Part shown: piece after piece, positions 18,408 to 25,940 of the stretch
How positions within the stretch are numbered: the first letter of the stretch is position 1
How the letters are laid out: every line of letters starts with the position of its first letter
Assembly (NCBI RefSeq): GCF_025822245.1
Contig: NZ_JACKTL010000070.1
Span: forward strand, 45,797-109,796
Direction of reading: 5' to 3'
DNA length: 64,000 nucleotides
Origin: Mycolicibacterium hodleri
Lineage (GTDB): Bacteria > Actinomycetota > Actinomycetes > Mycobacteriales > Mycobacteriaceae
Notes under the pieces: model-generated
What the model was told of the DNA's origin: nothing
Databases searched by the model: none
What the model saw: the letters and a program-made list of their open reading frames with translations, nothing else
Program-made: the position numbers and the translations under genes

Positions 18408-18764
18408 ATGACCTATGTGATCGGAAGCGGTTGTGTCGACGTCATGGACAAGTCCTGCGTGCAGGAATGCCCCGTGGACTGCATCTACGAAGGCGACCGG
18501 TCGCTCTACGTCAATCCGGACGAGTGCGTGGATTGTGGTGCCTGCAAGCTGATTTGCCGCGTCGATGCGATCTACTACGAGACCGACCTGCCTGACGATC
18601 AGCAACAGCACCTCGCCGACAACGCCGCGTTCTTCAGTCAGGTACTGCCCGGCCGCGACGCACCGTTGGGCTCCCCCGACGGTGCGGCGACCCTCGGGCG
18701 GGTCGGAGTCGACACTCCGCTCGTCGCGAACATGCCGCGGAAGGCGAACCCACCTTCGGCGTGA
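18408..18764 (+). CDS. fdxA: 7Fe ferredoxin FdxA
   Basis: 118 residues from ATG 18408; the in-frame ATG 18363 would overlap the DosR promoter region. It begins MTYVIGSGCVDVMDKSCVQE like M. tuberculosis FdxA. Cluster cysteines are Cys9, Cys17, Cys21 and Cys25 on the first side and Cys40, Cys43, Cys46 and Cys50 on the second. This gives the [3Fe-4S][4Fe-4S] type with a C-terminal extension (LPDDQQQHLADNAAFF). It is a low-potential electron carrier in the cytosol, used during hypoxia. It is transcribed from the DosR box 60 bp upstream and followed after 48 bp by an Acg-like nitroreductase. Confidence 0.97.
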   Translation: MTYVIGSGCVDVMDKSCVQECPVDCIYEGDRSLYVNPDECVDCGACKLICRVDAIYYETDLPDDQQQHLADNAAFFSQVLPGRDAPLGSPDGAATLGRVGVDTPLVANMPRKANPPSA

Positions 18765-18812
18765 TCGGCGACGTCAGTTGGCCAGTCTCCCCACACGACT
18801 GAAGGGATCATC

Positions 18813-19814
18813 GTGTCGAAACCCATGGCGCCCAGCGGTGTCATCGCCGACGCCGTGCACCTCGCGTGCCGCGCTCCGTCATTTCACAACAGCCAGCCCT
18901 GGCGGTTCGTCGGGAGGGGAGCGGGGGTTCTGCACCTCTTCCTGGACCGTGACCGCCTGGTGGACACCGATTCCTCGGGTCGGCAGGCACTGATCAGTTG
19001 CGGGGCGGTGCTCGACCATCTCGGGGTCGCGATGGCGGCGGCCGGGTGGGTCGCCAACGTCGACTACTACCCGAACCCCAACGACAGCGCCCATCTGGCG
19101 ACGGTGGACTTCGTTCCGATGGAGTACGTCACCGACGGTCACCGCCGCCGCGCCGACGCGATCCTCGCGAGGCGGACCGATCGCCTACCCTTCGCAGCGC
19201 CGGAACACTGGGGCGCCGTCGAACCGCTGCTGCAGGCGGCCGTCGACGGCGATCGCGCACACCTGGCCGTCCTGTCGGAGGATTCCCGTGGCCGGCTCGC
19301 CGAAGCGTCAGCGCTGACCGAGGCGCTGCGCCTCTACGACTCTCCCTACCACGCCGAACTGGATTGGTGGACAGGACCATTCGCCACCGACGACGGAATC
19401 CCCCACAGCTCGCTGGTGTCGGCGGCCGAAAGTGATCGCGTCGACGTCGGCCGTGCCTTTCCGGTCACCCATCACGGCCAGCGCCGGGCGCAGGTCACCG
19501 AGGACCGCTCGAAGATCCTCGTCCTGTCCGCGCTCGGCGACACCCGCCGTGACGTCCTCGCGTGCGGGGAAGCGCTGTCCGCGACCCTCCTGGAAGCCAC
19601 GATGGCCGGTCTGTCGACGTGCCCCCTGACCCATCTGACCGAGGTCCCCGCCGCCCGCGAGATGGTTGGTGCGCTCACCGGACACCCACTGCCCCAAGTC
19701 TTGATCCGGGTCGGGTTGGTCCCGGCACTGGACGACGTGCCACCGCCCACCCCCCGGCGCCCGTTGAGCAGCGTGCTGTCGTGGCAGCCATCGGTCGCCG
19801 AGATCTCGCGGTAG
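18813..19814 (+). CDS. Acg-type nitroreductase family protein
   Basis: 333 residues from GTG 18813, with AAGGGA seven bases upstream. The N-terminal RAPSFHNSQPWRF segment and C-terminal AGLSTCPLTHL and PQVLIRVGL segments mark the Acg/Rv3131 family. It is a paralogue of the 8857-9849 protein and slightly longer. It is probably co-transcribed with fdxA from the DosR box, consistent with dormancy expression. FMN binding is likely from family membership. Enzymatic nitroreduction is unproven in this family. Confidence 0.88.
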   Translation: MSKPMAPSGVIADAVHLACRAPSFHNSQPWRFVGRGAGVLHLFLDRDRLVDTDSSGRQALISCGAVLDHLGVAMAAAGWVANVDYYPNPNDSAHLATVDFVPMEYVTDGHRRRADAILARRTDRLPFAAPEHWGAVEPLLQAAVDGDRAHLAVLSEDSRGRLAEASALTEALRLYDSPYHAELDWWTGPFATDDGIPHSSLVSAAESDRVDVGRAFPVTHHGQRRAQVTEDRSKILVLSALGDTRRDVLACGEALSATLLEATMAGLSTCPLTHLTEVPAAREMVGALTGHPLPQVLIRVGLVPALDDVPPPTPRRPLSSVLSWQPSVAEISR

Positions 19815-19821
19815 AGGCGGC

Positions 19822-20691
19822 TCACGGGCCGTCGTCGAGCACGGCCGCGACGCGACCGCGGCGACGGTCGACGAGCCACACCGTGAACCAGATCCCGCAG
19901 GCGACGGTGACGACGAGGAAGCTGGGCGGGACGTTGAACATGGCCGAAGCACCGAGGCCCACCCACACCGAGAACACGCTCGTCACCGCCGAGATCGCCA
20001 TGGCCAGGGACGGACGAGGGGTCAGCATGATGCCCGTGGCCGCGGGTGTGACCAACAGCGCGAACAACAGCAGCGTCCCCACCGCTTGCACGGCCATCGT
20101 CGCGGCCAGCGCGAGCAACACCATGAACACGACCGAAAGAGCGCGTACGGGAACGCCCTTCGCCTCGGCGACGGCTGGGTTGACCGAGCTGTACATCAGC
20201 GGCCGATAGATCACCGCGACGCAGAGCGTCAACACCAGGAAGAGCGTCGAGAAGCCGACGAGTTGTTCGTGCGTGATGGCCAACAGGTTGCCGAACAGCA
20301 CGTTGGTCATCGTGCTGGAACTCTTTGTGGCCAGGGAGTTGAAGAACAAGCCGAGACCCGTCGCGAACGCCAACGTCGTTCCGGTCACGACGTCGCGATC
20401 GGCGGCCCGCTTGCCCAGCGCACCGATGACGAGTGCCCCGCCGACGCAGAACACTCCGAGGCCGAGGACCGGAGGAACCCCGAGCAGAACTGCGCCCGTC
20501 GCGCCGGGCAGTCCCATGTGGGCAAGCGCATGGGAGGCAAAGGCGTTGCGGCGCACCACGATGAAGTATCCCATCAGCCCGGAGGCCAGTGCGACGACCG
20601 TTCCGCCGATCAGCGCGTTGTGCATGAACGGCGATTCGAGGATCGTCAACCAGTTCGGCTGGTAGCCCACGGCCAGCACGCGGGTCGTCAC
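19822..20691 (-). CDS. zinc/manganese ABC transporter permease
   Basis: 289 residues from GTG 20691; a long upstream frame is an artefact of the overlapping ATPase gene. It has about eight or nine membrane helices of the ABC-3 (ZnuB/MntB) family, with HNALIGGTVVALASGLMGYF and NAFASHALAHMGLPGA near the N-terminus. The GTGA overlap with the ATPase stop shows coupling. With the ATPase and binding protein it forms a complete Zn or Mn importer in the plasma membrane. Zur-like palindromes upstream of the operon favour zinc. Confidence 0.92.
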   Translation of the reverse strand: MTTRVLAVGYQPNWLTILESPFMHNALIGGTVVALASGLMGYFIVVRRNAFASHALAHMGLPGATGAVLLGVPPVLGLGVFCVGGALVIGALGKRAADRDVVTGTTLAFATGLGLFFNSLATKSSSTMTNVLFGNLLAITHEQLVGFSTLFLVLTLCVAVIYRPLMYSSVNPAVAEAKGVPVRALSVVFMVLLALAATMAVQAVGTLLLFALLVTPAATGIMLTPRPSLAMAISAVTSVFSVWVGLGASAMFNVPPSFLVVTVACGIWFTVWLVDRRRGRVAAVLDDGP

Positions 20692-21446
20692 AGCACGCTC
20701 CTCATGTACATCTCGCCTTGCGGGGTGTGGACCACCGTGACCGGGGTGCCATACAGGTGGGTCAGCAGGGCGTCGTCCACGACGTCGGTCATCGAGGCGA
20801 AGTGCGGATGCCCGTCGAGCAGGTAGATCGCACTGTCGAGCAACGGCAACAGCGGGTTGAGATCGTGTGCGACAACCAGAATGGTGACGCCCAACTCGCC
20901 GTGCAAGCGGGCCAGCAGCGCGACGATCTCCCGCTGACTGCGCAAGTCCAGCGACGCCAGCGGTTCGTCCAGGATCAACATTCGCGGTCTTGAGACCAAC
21001 GCCTCGGCGACGGCGATGCGTTGGCGCTGCCCGCCCGACAGCTGCGCGAGCCGCCGATCGGCGAAGTCGGTGGCGTCCACCGCGGCCAGCGTCTCTCGAA
21101 CCCTCTGGCGCTGAGCGGACGTCGCCCGCCCGAAAGCCCAACGGCGACCGGTCAACCCGAGCATCACCACGTCGCGGGCGCGGATCGCCTCCCCCACGGT
21201 GGCGGCATAGTCCTGCGGAACGAATCCGATGCCATCGTTGTCCGCACCCGGCTTGCGACCGAAGACGCGCACGTCGCCGGAGGCAGCCGGGACGAGACCC
21301 AGGATCATGTGCAGCAGGGTGGTCTTGCCCGCGCCGTTGGCCCCGATCAACGCCACGATGCCGCCGGCGGGCACCTCGAATGTCGCCTCGGACCAGATCA
21401 GTCGCCGCCCCCGGACCGCGCTCACGTCGGTGAACGCCAGCGCCAC
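20688..21446 (-). CDS. zinc/manganese ABC transporter ATP-binding protein
   Basis: 252 residues from GTG 21446, with GAGGA seven bases upstream. Walker A is GANGAGKTT, the signature is LSGGQRQRIAVAEAL, and Walker B is MLILDEPLASLD with switch His in VVAHD. It is a ZnuC-type ATPase energising the adjacent permease. The binding-protein gene ends 16 bp before it and the permease overlaps it by four bases, so the three form one operon. Confidence 0.93.
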   Translation of the reverse strand: MALAFTDVSAVRGRRLIWSEATFEVPAGGIVALIGANGAGKTTLLHMILGLVPAASGDVRVFGRKPGADNDGIGFVPQDYAATVGEAIRARDVVMLGLTGRRWAFGRATSAQRQRVRETLAAVDATDFADRRLAQLSGGQRQRIAVAEALVSRPRMLILDEPLASLDLRSQREIVALLARLHGELGVTILVVAHDLNPLLPLLDSAIYLLDGHPHFASMTDVVDDALLTHLYGTPVTVVHTPQGEMYMRSVL

Positions 21447-21462
21447 GGAGTCGTCCTCGAGG

Positions 21463-22431
21463 CTAGACCGAGACACCCAGGGCCTTTGCCAGGGCGGTGA
21501 GTTGTCCGTCCTGCCACGACTCGAACGAGGTCTGCCCGGGCGGCACGGTCTCGGTGACGTCGACGACGGGTACACCGGCCTGCTCGGCCGCGGTGCGAAT
21601 CTGCTCGGGGATCGAGCCCTCGGTCTGCGTGTTGTAGATCAGGACGTCGACCTGTTTGGCCGCCAGAACGGAGGTGAACGCCGCGATGTCGGCCGGTGAC
21701 GGGTCGGATTCGTTGGCCGACGCCCGCTGGTAGCCCTCCGGGGTCTTGTCGACCAAGCCCATGGCTTCGGCCTGATAGTCGAAGATCCCCTCGGTGGCGG
21801 CGTAGCTCTTGCCCGACGCGCCGACCTTGATCTTGCCGATCAGGTCGTCGTACGGCTTCAGCGTCGTGGTGAGCGCGGCACGACGATCGCCGAAGTAATC
21901 CGCCGCCTGCGGGTCGAGCTTGCTCAGCTCGGCGGTCACCGCGTCGGCGACGGCGGTCACCGCCGACGGGCTGTACCAGAGGTGCGGGTTGCCGCCGTCG
22001 GCCGTCTTGGTGACCTCGGAGGCACTGACCACCGGAGCCGTCGCGGCCGACGACGCGGCCAACTTCGAGGCCCAGGCGTCGTAGTCCGCACCGTTGACGA
22101 CGACCATCTTGGCGCCGGCGAAGGAAGCCGCGTCTGCGGGTGACGGTTCGTAGTCGTGCGGGTCGACCGAGGAGCTGGCCAGGATCGTCTTGACATTGGC
22201 GCAGGCGCCGCCGAGTTCAGACACGATGTCACCCCACTGGTCGACGCTGACGACCACGTCCACGGGGGCGGTCGGGCAGGCCGCGCTGGCGGTGGTGCTG
22301 GCGGCCGCCGCGTCGGCGCTGGACGAGTCGGAAGGGGCAGTCTGCCCGGAGCTGCAGGCGGCGAGGGCACCGCTCAGGGTCAGGGCGATGGCAGCCGAGA
22401 GCGGGATCGGACGGGGCAACGAGGGAGTCAT
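21463..22431 (-). CDS. zinc-binding lipoprotein of ABC importer (ZnuA-like)
   Basis: 322 residues from ATG 22431, chosen because it gives a proper lipoprotein signal with an LAAC lipobox (about residues 27-30); ATG 22452 would add a short hydrophobic extension. The TroA fold is clear: VVVSVDQWGDIVSELGG, metal-ligand His in VDPHDYEPSPAD, a second His in GGNPHLWYSP, ATEGIFDY where relatives often have a third His (here Glu), and a C-terminal QTSFESW. It captures Zn2+ outside the membrane for the permease. The Zur-like palindrome at 22437-22452 abuts the start codon, so the transcript may be leaderless or nearly so. Confidence 0.92.
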   Translation of the reverse strand: MTPSLPRPIPLSAAIALTLSGALAACSSGQTAPSDSSSADAAAASTTASAACPTAPVDVVVSVDQWGDIVSELGGACANVKTILASSSVDPHDYEPSPADAASFAGAKMVVVNGADYDAWASKLAASSAATAPVVSASEVTKTADGGNPHLWYSPSAVTAVADAVTAELSKLDPQAADYFGDRRAALTTTLKPYDDLIGKIKVGASGKSYAATEGIFDYQAEAMGLVDKTPEGYQRASANESDPSPADIAAFTSVLAAKQVDVLIYNTQTEGSIPEQIRTAAEQAGVPVVDVTETVPPGQTSFESWQDGQLTALAKALGVSV

Positions 22432-22436
22432 GACGG

Positions 22437-22452
22437 GAACGATAATCGTTTC
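22437..22452. promoter_or_regulatory. Zur-like palindrome at start of zinc importer operon
   Basis: GAACGATAATCGTTTC is a near-perfect inverted repeat with an AT-rich centre, similar to Zur boxes. It lies directly upstream of the zinc-binding lipoprotein start. On the minus strand it includes GATTAT as a possible -10, so repressor binding would block transcription start. Confidence 0.55.
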
Positions 22453-22541
22453 CATTAACAGGACGTCAGTCGCCCCCGTCCCCACGGCGACCCGGGGGTG
22501 GCCGGTTGCCATGCGCAATCGAGCCGCGCTACAGTTCGCCC

Positions 22542-22562
22542 TATTGACAATCATTTTCAATA
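22542..22562. promoter_or_regulatory. Zur box upstream of rpmG2
   Basis: TATTGACAATCATTTTCAATA is a 21-bp AT-rich inverted repeat closely matching mycobacterial Zur operators. It is 40 bp upstream of the L33 start and contains TTGACA as a possible -35. It stands out in a GC-rich background. It may also serve the divergent zinc importer. Confidence 0.8.
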
Positions 22563-22601
22563 AGCGGGCATGATGCACCGCGTGAGAAGGAGGCATTTCC
22601 G

Positions 22602-22766
22602 TTGTCCGGCAACGACATCCGACCGGTCGTCAAACTTCGTTCGACGGCCGGCACGGGATACACGTACGTCACCCGAAAGAACCGACGCAACGATCCAGAT
22701 CGTCTGGTCATGCGGAAGTACGACCCGGTGATCCGCAGACACGTCGACTTCCGCGAGGAGCGCTGA
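22602..22766 (+). CDS. rpmG: zinc-independent ribosomal protein L33
   Basis: 54 residues from TTG 22602, preceded by AAGGAGG at good spacing. The sequence (VVKLRSTAGTGYTYVTRKNRR and the MRKYDPVIRRHVDFRE end) is L33. There are no cysteines, so this is the C-minus paralogue made when zinc is scarce, replacing the zinc-ribbon form to release zinc from ribosomes. The upstream Zur box fits. Its stop overlaps the following start (TGATG). Partners L28 and S18, usually in this operon, are absent here. Confidence 0.9.
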   Translation: MSGNDIRPVVKLRSTAGTGYTYVTRKNRRNDPDRLVMRKYDPVIRRHVDFREER

Positions 22767-22999
22767 TGGCCAAGCGGTCCAAGATCGTCAAGAACGAACG
22801 GCGCCGAGCCACGGTGGCCCGGTTTGCCGAACGCCGCGCCGAGCTGAAGCGGATCATTCGATCCCCGGAAACCGCTGTCGCGCTGCGGTTCGATCAGGGC
22901 GCGGACGACCGTGGCGGACACAGGTCGCGTCCCCGGTCGACCATCGTGGATGTGACGTCGACGGGGACCGGCTGGCGGTCGTCGTTTATCTGGACGTAG
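22766..22999 (+). pseudogene. rpsN2: truncated alternative ribosomal protein S14 (rpsN2 remnant)
   Basis: The first 35 to 40 codons (MAKRSKIVKNERRRATVARF onward to IIRSPETA) are clearly the zinc-independent S14. Family members are about 101 residues and continue with the RLRNRDxxDGRPRGHLRKFGLSRVRxR core. Here the similarity stops near 22885, and the frame runs on with unrelated residues to 22999, on the opposite strand to the small lipoprotein gene. The rRNA-binding C-terminal half is missing, so the product cannot act as S14. It is a decayed remnant of the Zur-controlled ribosomal operon. A small peptide may still be made by coupling to rpmG. Confidence 0.75.
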
Positions 23000-23277
23000 C
23001 CGGGACGCAGGACCGCCTTGACGTCCTGATAGTGGCCGAGCCACCTGGCGTCGTCGGTGAGCGCGTACTCCGTACCGTCCGCGGTGAACGTCACCCAATC
23101 CGGCGGGTGGCACGTCAGCACGCCCCGGTCGACGGTGAAGGGCCACCGCCCGTTGCCGGCCCCGCTCTGCCATTGCGCCCGCGACACCTCGACGCTCCGC
23201 GGCGGCGGCGGATCGTCGGCGCATCCCGCCACGATCAGAGCGATTCCGGCGGCGGCCACGCCGGCCCGCGTCCCCAT
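22894..23277 (-). CDS. small putative lipoprotein
   Basis: 127 residues from ATG 23277. The N-terminus MGTRAGVAAAGIALIVAGC is a lipoprotein signal with Cys19 in the lipobox. The mature part contains two further cysteines and a compact DWVTFTADGTEYALTDDARW strand region, followed by YVQINDDRQ. I do not recognise a family with confidence; it looks like a mycobacterial conserved membrane-anchored protein of the DUF2511 type. It overlaps the degraded rpsN2 frame on the other strand, suggesting its end defines where rpsN2 was cut. Confidence 0.7.
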   Translation of the reverse strand: MGTRAGVAAAGIALIVAGCADDPPPPRSVEVSRAQWQSGAGNGRWPFTVDRGVLTCHPPDWVTFTADGTEYALTDDARWLGHYQDVKAVLRPGYVQINDDRQPVPVDVTSTMVDRGRDLCPPRSSAP

Positions 23278-23325
23278 CCCGCGATGGTAGCGAGCGACGA
23301 GTCGGCGTGGGCCCGTCAGCGCGAG

Positions 23326-23342
23326 TTGACATTGTCATCTCA
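23326..23342. promoter_or_regulatory. possible promoter/operator of SnoaL-like gene
   Basis: TTGACATTGTCATCTCAAG contains the inverted repeat TGACATTGTCA and a consensus TTGACA -35. The SnoaL-like gene follows within 80 bp. No regulator is identified. Confidence 0.3.
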
Positions 23343-23419
23343 AGCTGTAGCGTCGTGAGATGACGGCGTCACCCGAACGAGGGTTGCCCGTTTCACCGCC
23401 GACAGGAACAGGAACCCTT

Positions 23420-23884
23420 ATGCCCCAGCTGGATTCGGTCGACTCCGCGCGCGTCGCGCTGCGCGCGCTGGTCGACGAGTACGCGCTCGCCTCGGACACG
23501 GCCGACCTCGAACGGTTCGGATCACTCTTCACGCTCGATGCCGAGTTCGTCCTGTCGACGCCGGGGACGGCCGAGACGGTGACGCTCCGCGGCCGTGACC
23601 AGGTGAAGTACGGGCCCAGCGGAAACCAGATGTTCGAGCGGACCTTTCACGCCGTCCACAATCACGTGATCGCCGTCGACGGCGATCACGCCACGGGACT
23701 GACGTATTGCACTGCGCGGCACCTTCTTCGAAAGGCCGACGACAGCCTCGAGGTGATCCTCGCGCCCATTCAGTACCACGACGACTACCGCCTGACCGAC
23801 GAGGGATGGAAGTTCAGCCGTCGAGAACTCGAGTGGACCTGGATCGAGCGCCGGCCCGCGGAGCCACCAGCGCCGTGGTGGTGA
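23420..23884 (+). CDS. SnoaL-like / NTF2-fold protein
   Basis: 154 residues from ATG 23420, with AGGAAC in front; ATG 23360 adds 20 residues. The SnoaL_4/NTF2-like fold is shown by an N-terminal helix ALVDEYALASDTADLERFGS, the strand-rich FTLDAEFVLSTPG region, a FHAVHNHVIAVDGDHATGLTYC pair and a WKFSRRELEWTWIER strand near the end. Such proteins are small-molecule enzymes or binding proteins (dehydratases, isomerases) or of unknown role. An SDR gene follows 73 bp later on the same strand and may act in the same pathway. Confidence 0.82.
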   Translation: MPQLDSVDSARVALRALVDEYALASDTADLERFGSLFTLDAEFVLSTPGTAETVTLRGRDQVKYGPSGNQMFERTFHAVHNHVIAVDGDHATGLTYCTARHLLRKADDSLEVILAPIQYHDDYRLTDEGWKFSRRELEWTWIERRPAEPPAPWW

Positions 23885-23957
23885 ACCCCGTCCGGCACCG
23901 GTCGTGAGACCGTTGAGCCTCGGCATCGGAACGGCCGCGATCACCTAGGAGCAGTCG

Positions 23958-24947
23958 ATGCACGTCGTCGTCACCGGCGCCAACGGATTCATCGGGCGGA
24001 GCATCGCGGCACGGCTGCGGGAACGCGGTGACACCGTCACCGGCGTCGACCTGCAGGCGGCCGCCGAACGCCAGGTGGTGGCCGGGGACGTGAGCAGTCC
24101 CGGCGAGTGGCAGCGGTCCTTCGACGGCGCCGACCTGGTCGTGCACACCGCCGCCCTGGTCTCGAACGTGCCGACCCTCGCCGAGGCGTGGCGGGTCAAC
24201 GTCCGGGGCACCCGACACGTTCTCGACGCGGCCGTGCTCGCGGGAGTGTCTCGCTTCGTGCACATTTCGTCGGTCCGGGTGTTCTCCGACCTCGGCTTCC
24301 CCGACGGCGTGACCGAGGCCCACCCGGTACGTCCGGACGGCAATCCCTACGTCGACACCCGGGTGGCAAGTGAGCAGGTCGCCCTCCAGGCCCACGCCGC
24401 CGGCGAAATCGCGGTGACGGTGGTGCGTCCCGGTGACGTCTCCGGACCGGGCTCTCGCCCGTGGACCGTTCTGCCCGTCGAGTTGATCAAGAAGAACCGG
24501 TTCCTGCTACCGGCGATGGGTCGCGGCGTGTTCAGCCCGGTGTACGTCGACGACCTTCTCGACGGCGTGCTGCTGGCCGCCGAGTCGCCCGTGGCAGCCG
24601 GGCAGGTCTACACCATCGGCGGTGCGGCGGCCGTCTCGTGCCGGGAGTTCTTCGGCCACTACTACCGAATGCTGGGCAAGCGCGGGCCGATCGTCGTGCC
24701 CACTGCCGCTGCGCTGGCCGCGGCCCGAGCGGCAAGCACCTCGGCGCGGCTCTTGAGACTGGACACCGAACTCAACGCCGTCACCGTGCGGTACCTCTGC
24801 CGGACCGGCACCTATTCGATTGCCAAGGCGCACAGCCAACTCGGCTACCAGCCAGGGGTGTCACTCTCCGTCGGAATGGCGCGCACGCAGGCATGGCTCA
24901 CCGAGCACGGGCTGTTGTCGCGGACACGCAGGCGCGACGGTCAGTAA
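23958..24947 (+). CDS. NAD-dependent epimerase/dehydratase (extended SDR)
   Basis: 329 residues from ATG 23958. The Rossmann motif TGANGFIG is at residues 6-13, Asp36 is set to bind the NAD ribose, VHTAA is at about 62-66, and HISSVRVF contributes the active Ser. The expected YxxxK reads Y-V-D-T-R, so the catalytic lysine is replaced by arginine. This is rare and may reduce or change activity. The C-terminal substrate region has FSPVYVDDLLDGVLLAAE, as in 3-beta-hydroxysteroid dehydrogenase-like SDRs. The substrate is not predictable. It overlaps the convergent gene by seven bases. Confidence 0.88.
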   Translation: MHVVVTGANGFIGRSIAARLRERGDTVTGVDLQAAAERQVVAGDVSSPGEWQRSFDGADLVVHTAALVSNVPTLAEAWRVNVRGTRHVLDAAVLAGVSRFVHISSVRVFSDLGFPDGVTEAHPVRPDGNPYVDTRVASEQVALQAHAAGEIAVTVVRPGDVSGPGSRPWTVLPVELIKKNRFLLPAMGRGVFSPVYVDDLLDGVLLAAESPVAAGQVYTIGGAAAVSCREFFGHYYRMLGKRGPIVVPTAAALAAARAASTSARLLRLDTELNAVTVRYLCRTGTYSIAKAHSQLGYQPGVSLSVGMARTQAWLTEHGLLSRTRRRDGQ

Positions 24948-25789
24948 CCGAAGTAGACCGCCGCCATGTCGTCGTCGCCGTGCCCGGCCGCACTGGCCGC
25001 GTCGAAGGCGGCGAGGACGCCGTCGACCAGCACCGTCGACAGTCCCGTCGCCGCGATCGCGTCCCTGATCAGTCCGGTGTCCTTGCGGACGCCGTCGACG
25101 CTGAACTGTGGTGCGAACGACGAGTCGATGATCGCCTTGCCCTTCATCTGCAGGTAGGGCGAGCCCGCCGCGGATCCGTCGAACGCCTCCAGCATCAGCT
25201 GCTGATCCACGCCGAGGCCCTTCGCGAGGGCGAGCGACTGACCGACGGCCGCGGCCAATGCGCCGATCCACGCGTTGCAGACCAGCTTGAGCTTCGACCC
25301 GAGACCGAGCTCGTCCCCCACCCAGATCGTCTTGGCCGCCATCGCCTCGAACGCCGGCTGCACCCGTTCCCGCAGTGCGGGGTCACCGGAGGCCAACATC
25401 ACCAGTTTGCCCTGTTCCGCGGGCGCCTTGGTGCCGAGCACCGGGCAGTCCAGGAACGCGACGCCGTGCTCGGCGGCAACCTCTGCGGTTCGTGCGGCGC
25501 CGTCGAGGCCGACGGTCGCGCACTGCACGAAGACCGCGCCCTCCCTCATGGCCGGCAGCACCGTGGCCATCAACTCGAGCGTGGCCGCCGCGTCGAACAG
25601 CATCGCCACCACGACGTCGGCGTCGGCGACGGCCGCGGTCGGATCCAAGGCCACCACGGCGCCGTCGTCGGCCAGCGGTTCCGACCGCTCGGCGGTGCGA
25701 TTCCAGACCGTCACCTCGATGTCCTCGCGCAGCATCGACTGCGCCATCCCCGCGCCCATGGCGCCCGTACCCAGAACCGTCACTCGCAT
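24941..25789 (-). CDS. 3-hydroxyisobutyrate dehydrogenase-like NAD(P) oxidoreductase
   Basis: 282 residues from ATG 25789. It has a Rossmann domain with VLGTGAMGAGMAQ (about 4-16) and NRT for NADP preference. The substrate-binding loop is DCPVLGTKAPAEQGKL (the family DxPVSGG region, here with GTK), and the catalytic Lys lies in SKLKLVCNAW. The helical C-terminal domain ends HGDDDMAAVYF. These beta-hydroxyacid dehydrogenases oxidise 3-hydroxyisobutyrate, tartronate semialdehyde or imines. Specificity cannot be read from sequence. Confidence 0.9.
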   Translation of the reverse strand: MRVTVLGTGAMGAGMAQSMLREDIEVTVWNRTAERSEPLADDGAVVALDPTAAVADADVVVAMLFDAAATLELMATVLPAMREGAVFVQCATVGLDGAARTAEVAAEHGVAFLDCPVLGTKAPAEQGKLVMLASGDPALRERVQPAFEAMAAKTIWVGDELGLGSKLKLVCNAWIGALAAAVGQSLALAKGLGVDQQLMLEAFDGSAAGSPYLQMKGKAIIDSSFAPQFSVDGVRKDTGLIRDAIAATGLSTVLVDGVLAAFDAASAAGHGDDDMAAVYFGY

Positions 25790-25940
25790 GACCGCCATTC
25801 TGCCCGCCACCGCCCGGCGCCGACATTTCACCGTGGGCTGCGGGTATGCGGCGCTACCTTCGCCCGGTCCGCTTCACGGGGACGGCGCCCGTTAACCTGG
25901 CGTTCGCGGCGCGGTGCCGCGTTTGCCAGGAGGATCACCC

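Noticed and set aside
20692..21141. Longer start of the zinc permease
   Set aside because: Arginine-rich shadow of the ATPase gene; the GTGA overlap at 20691 fits the operon.
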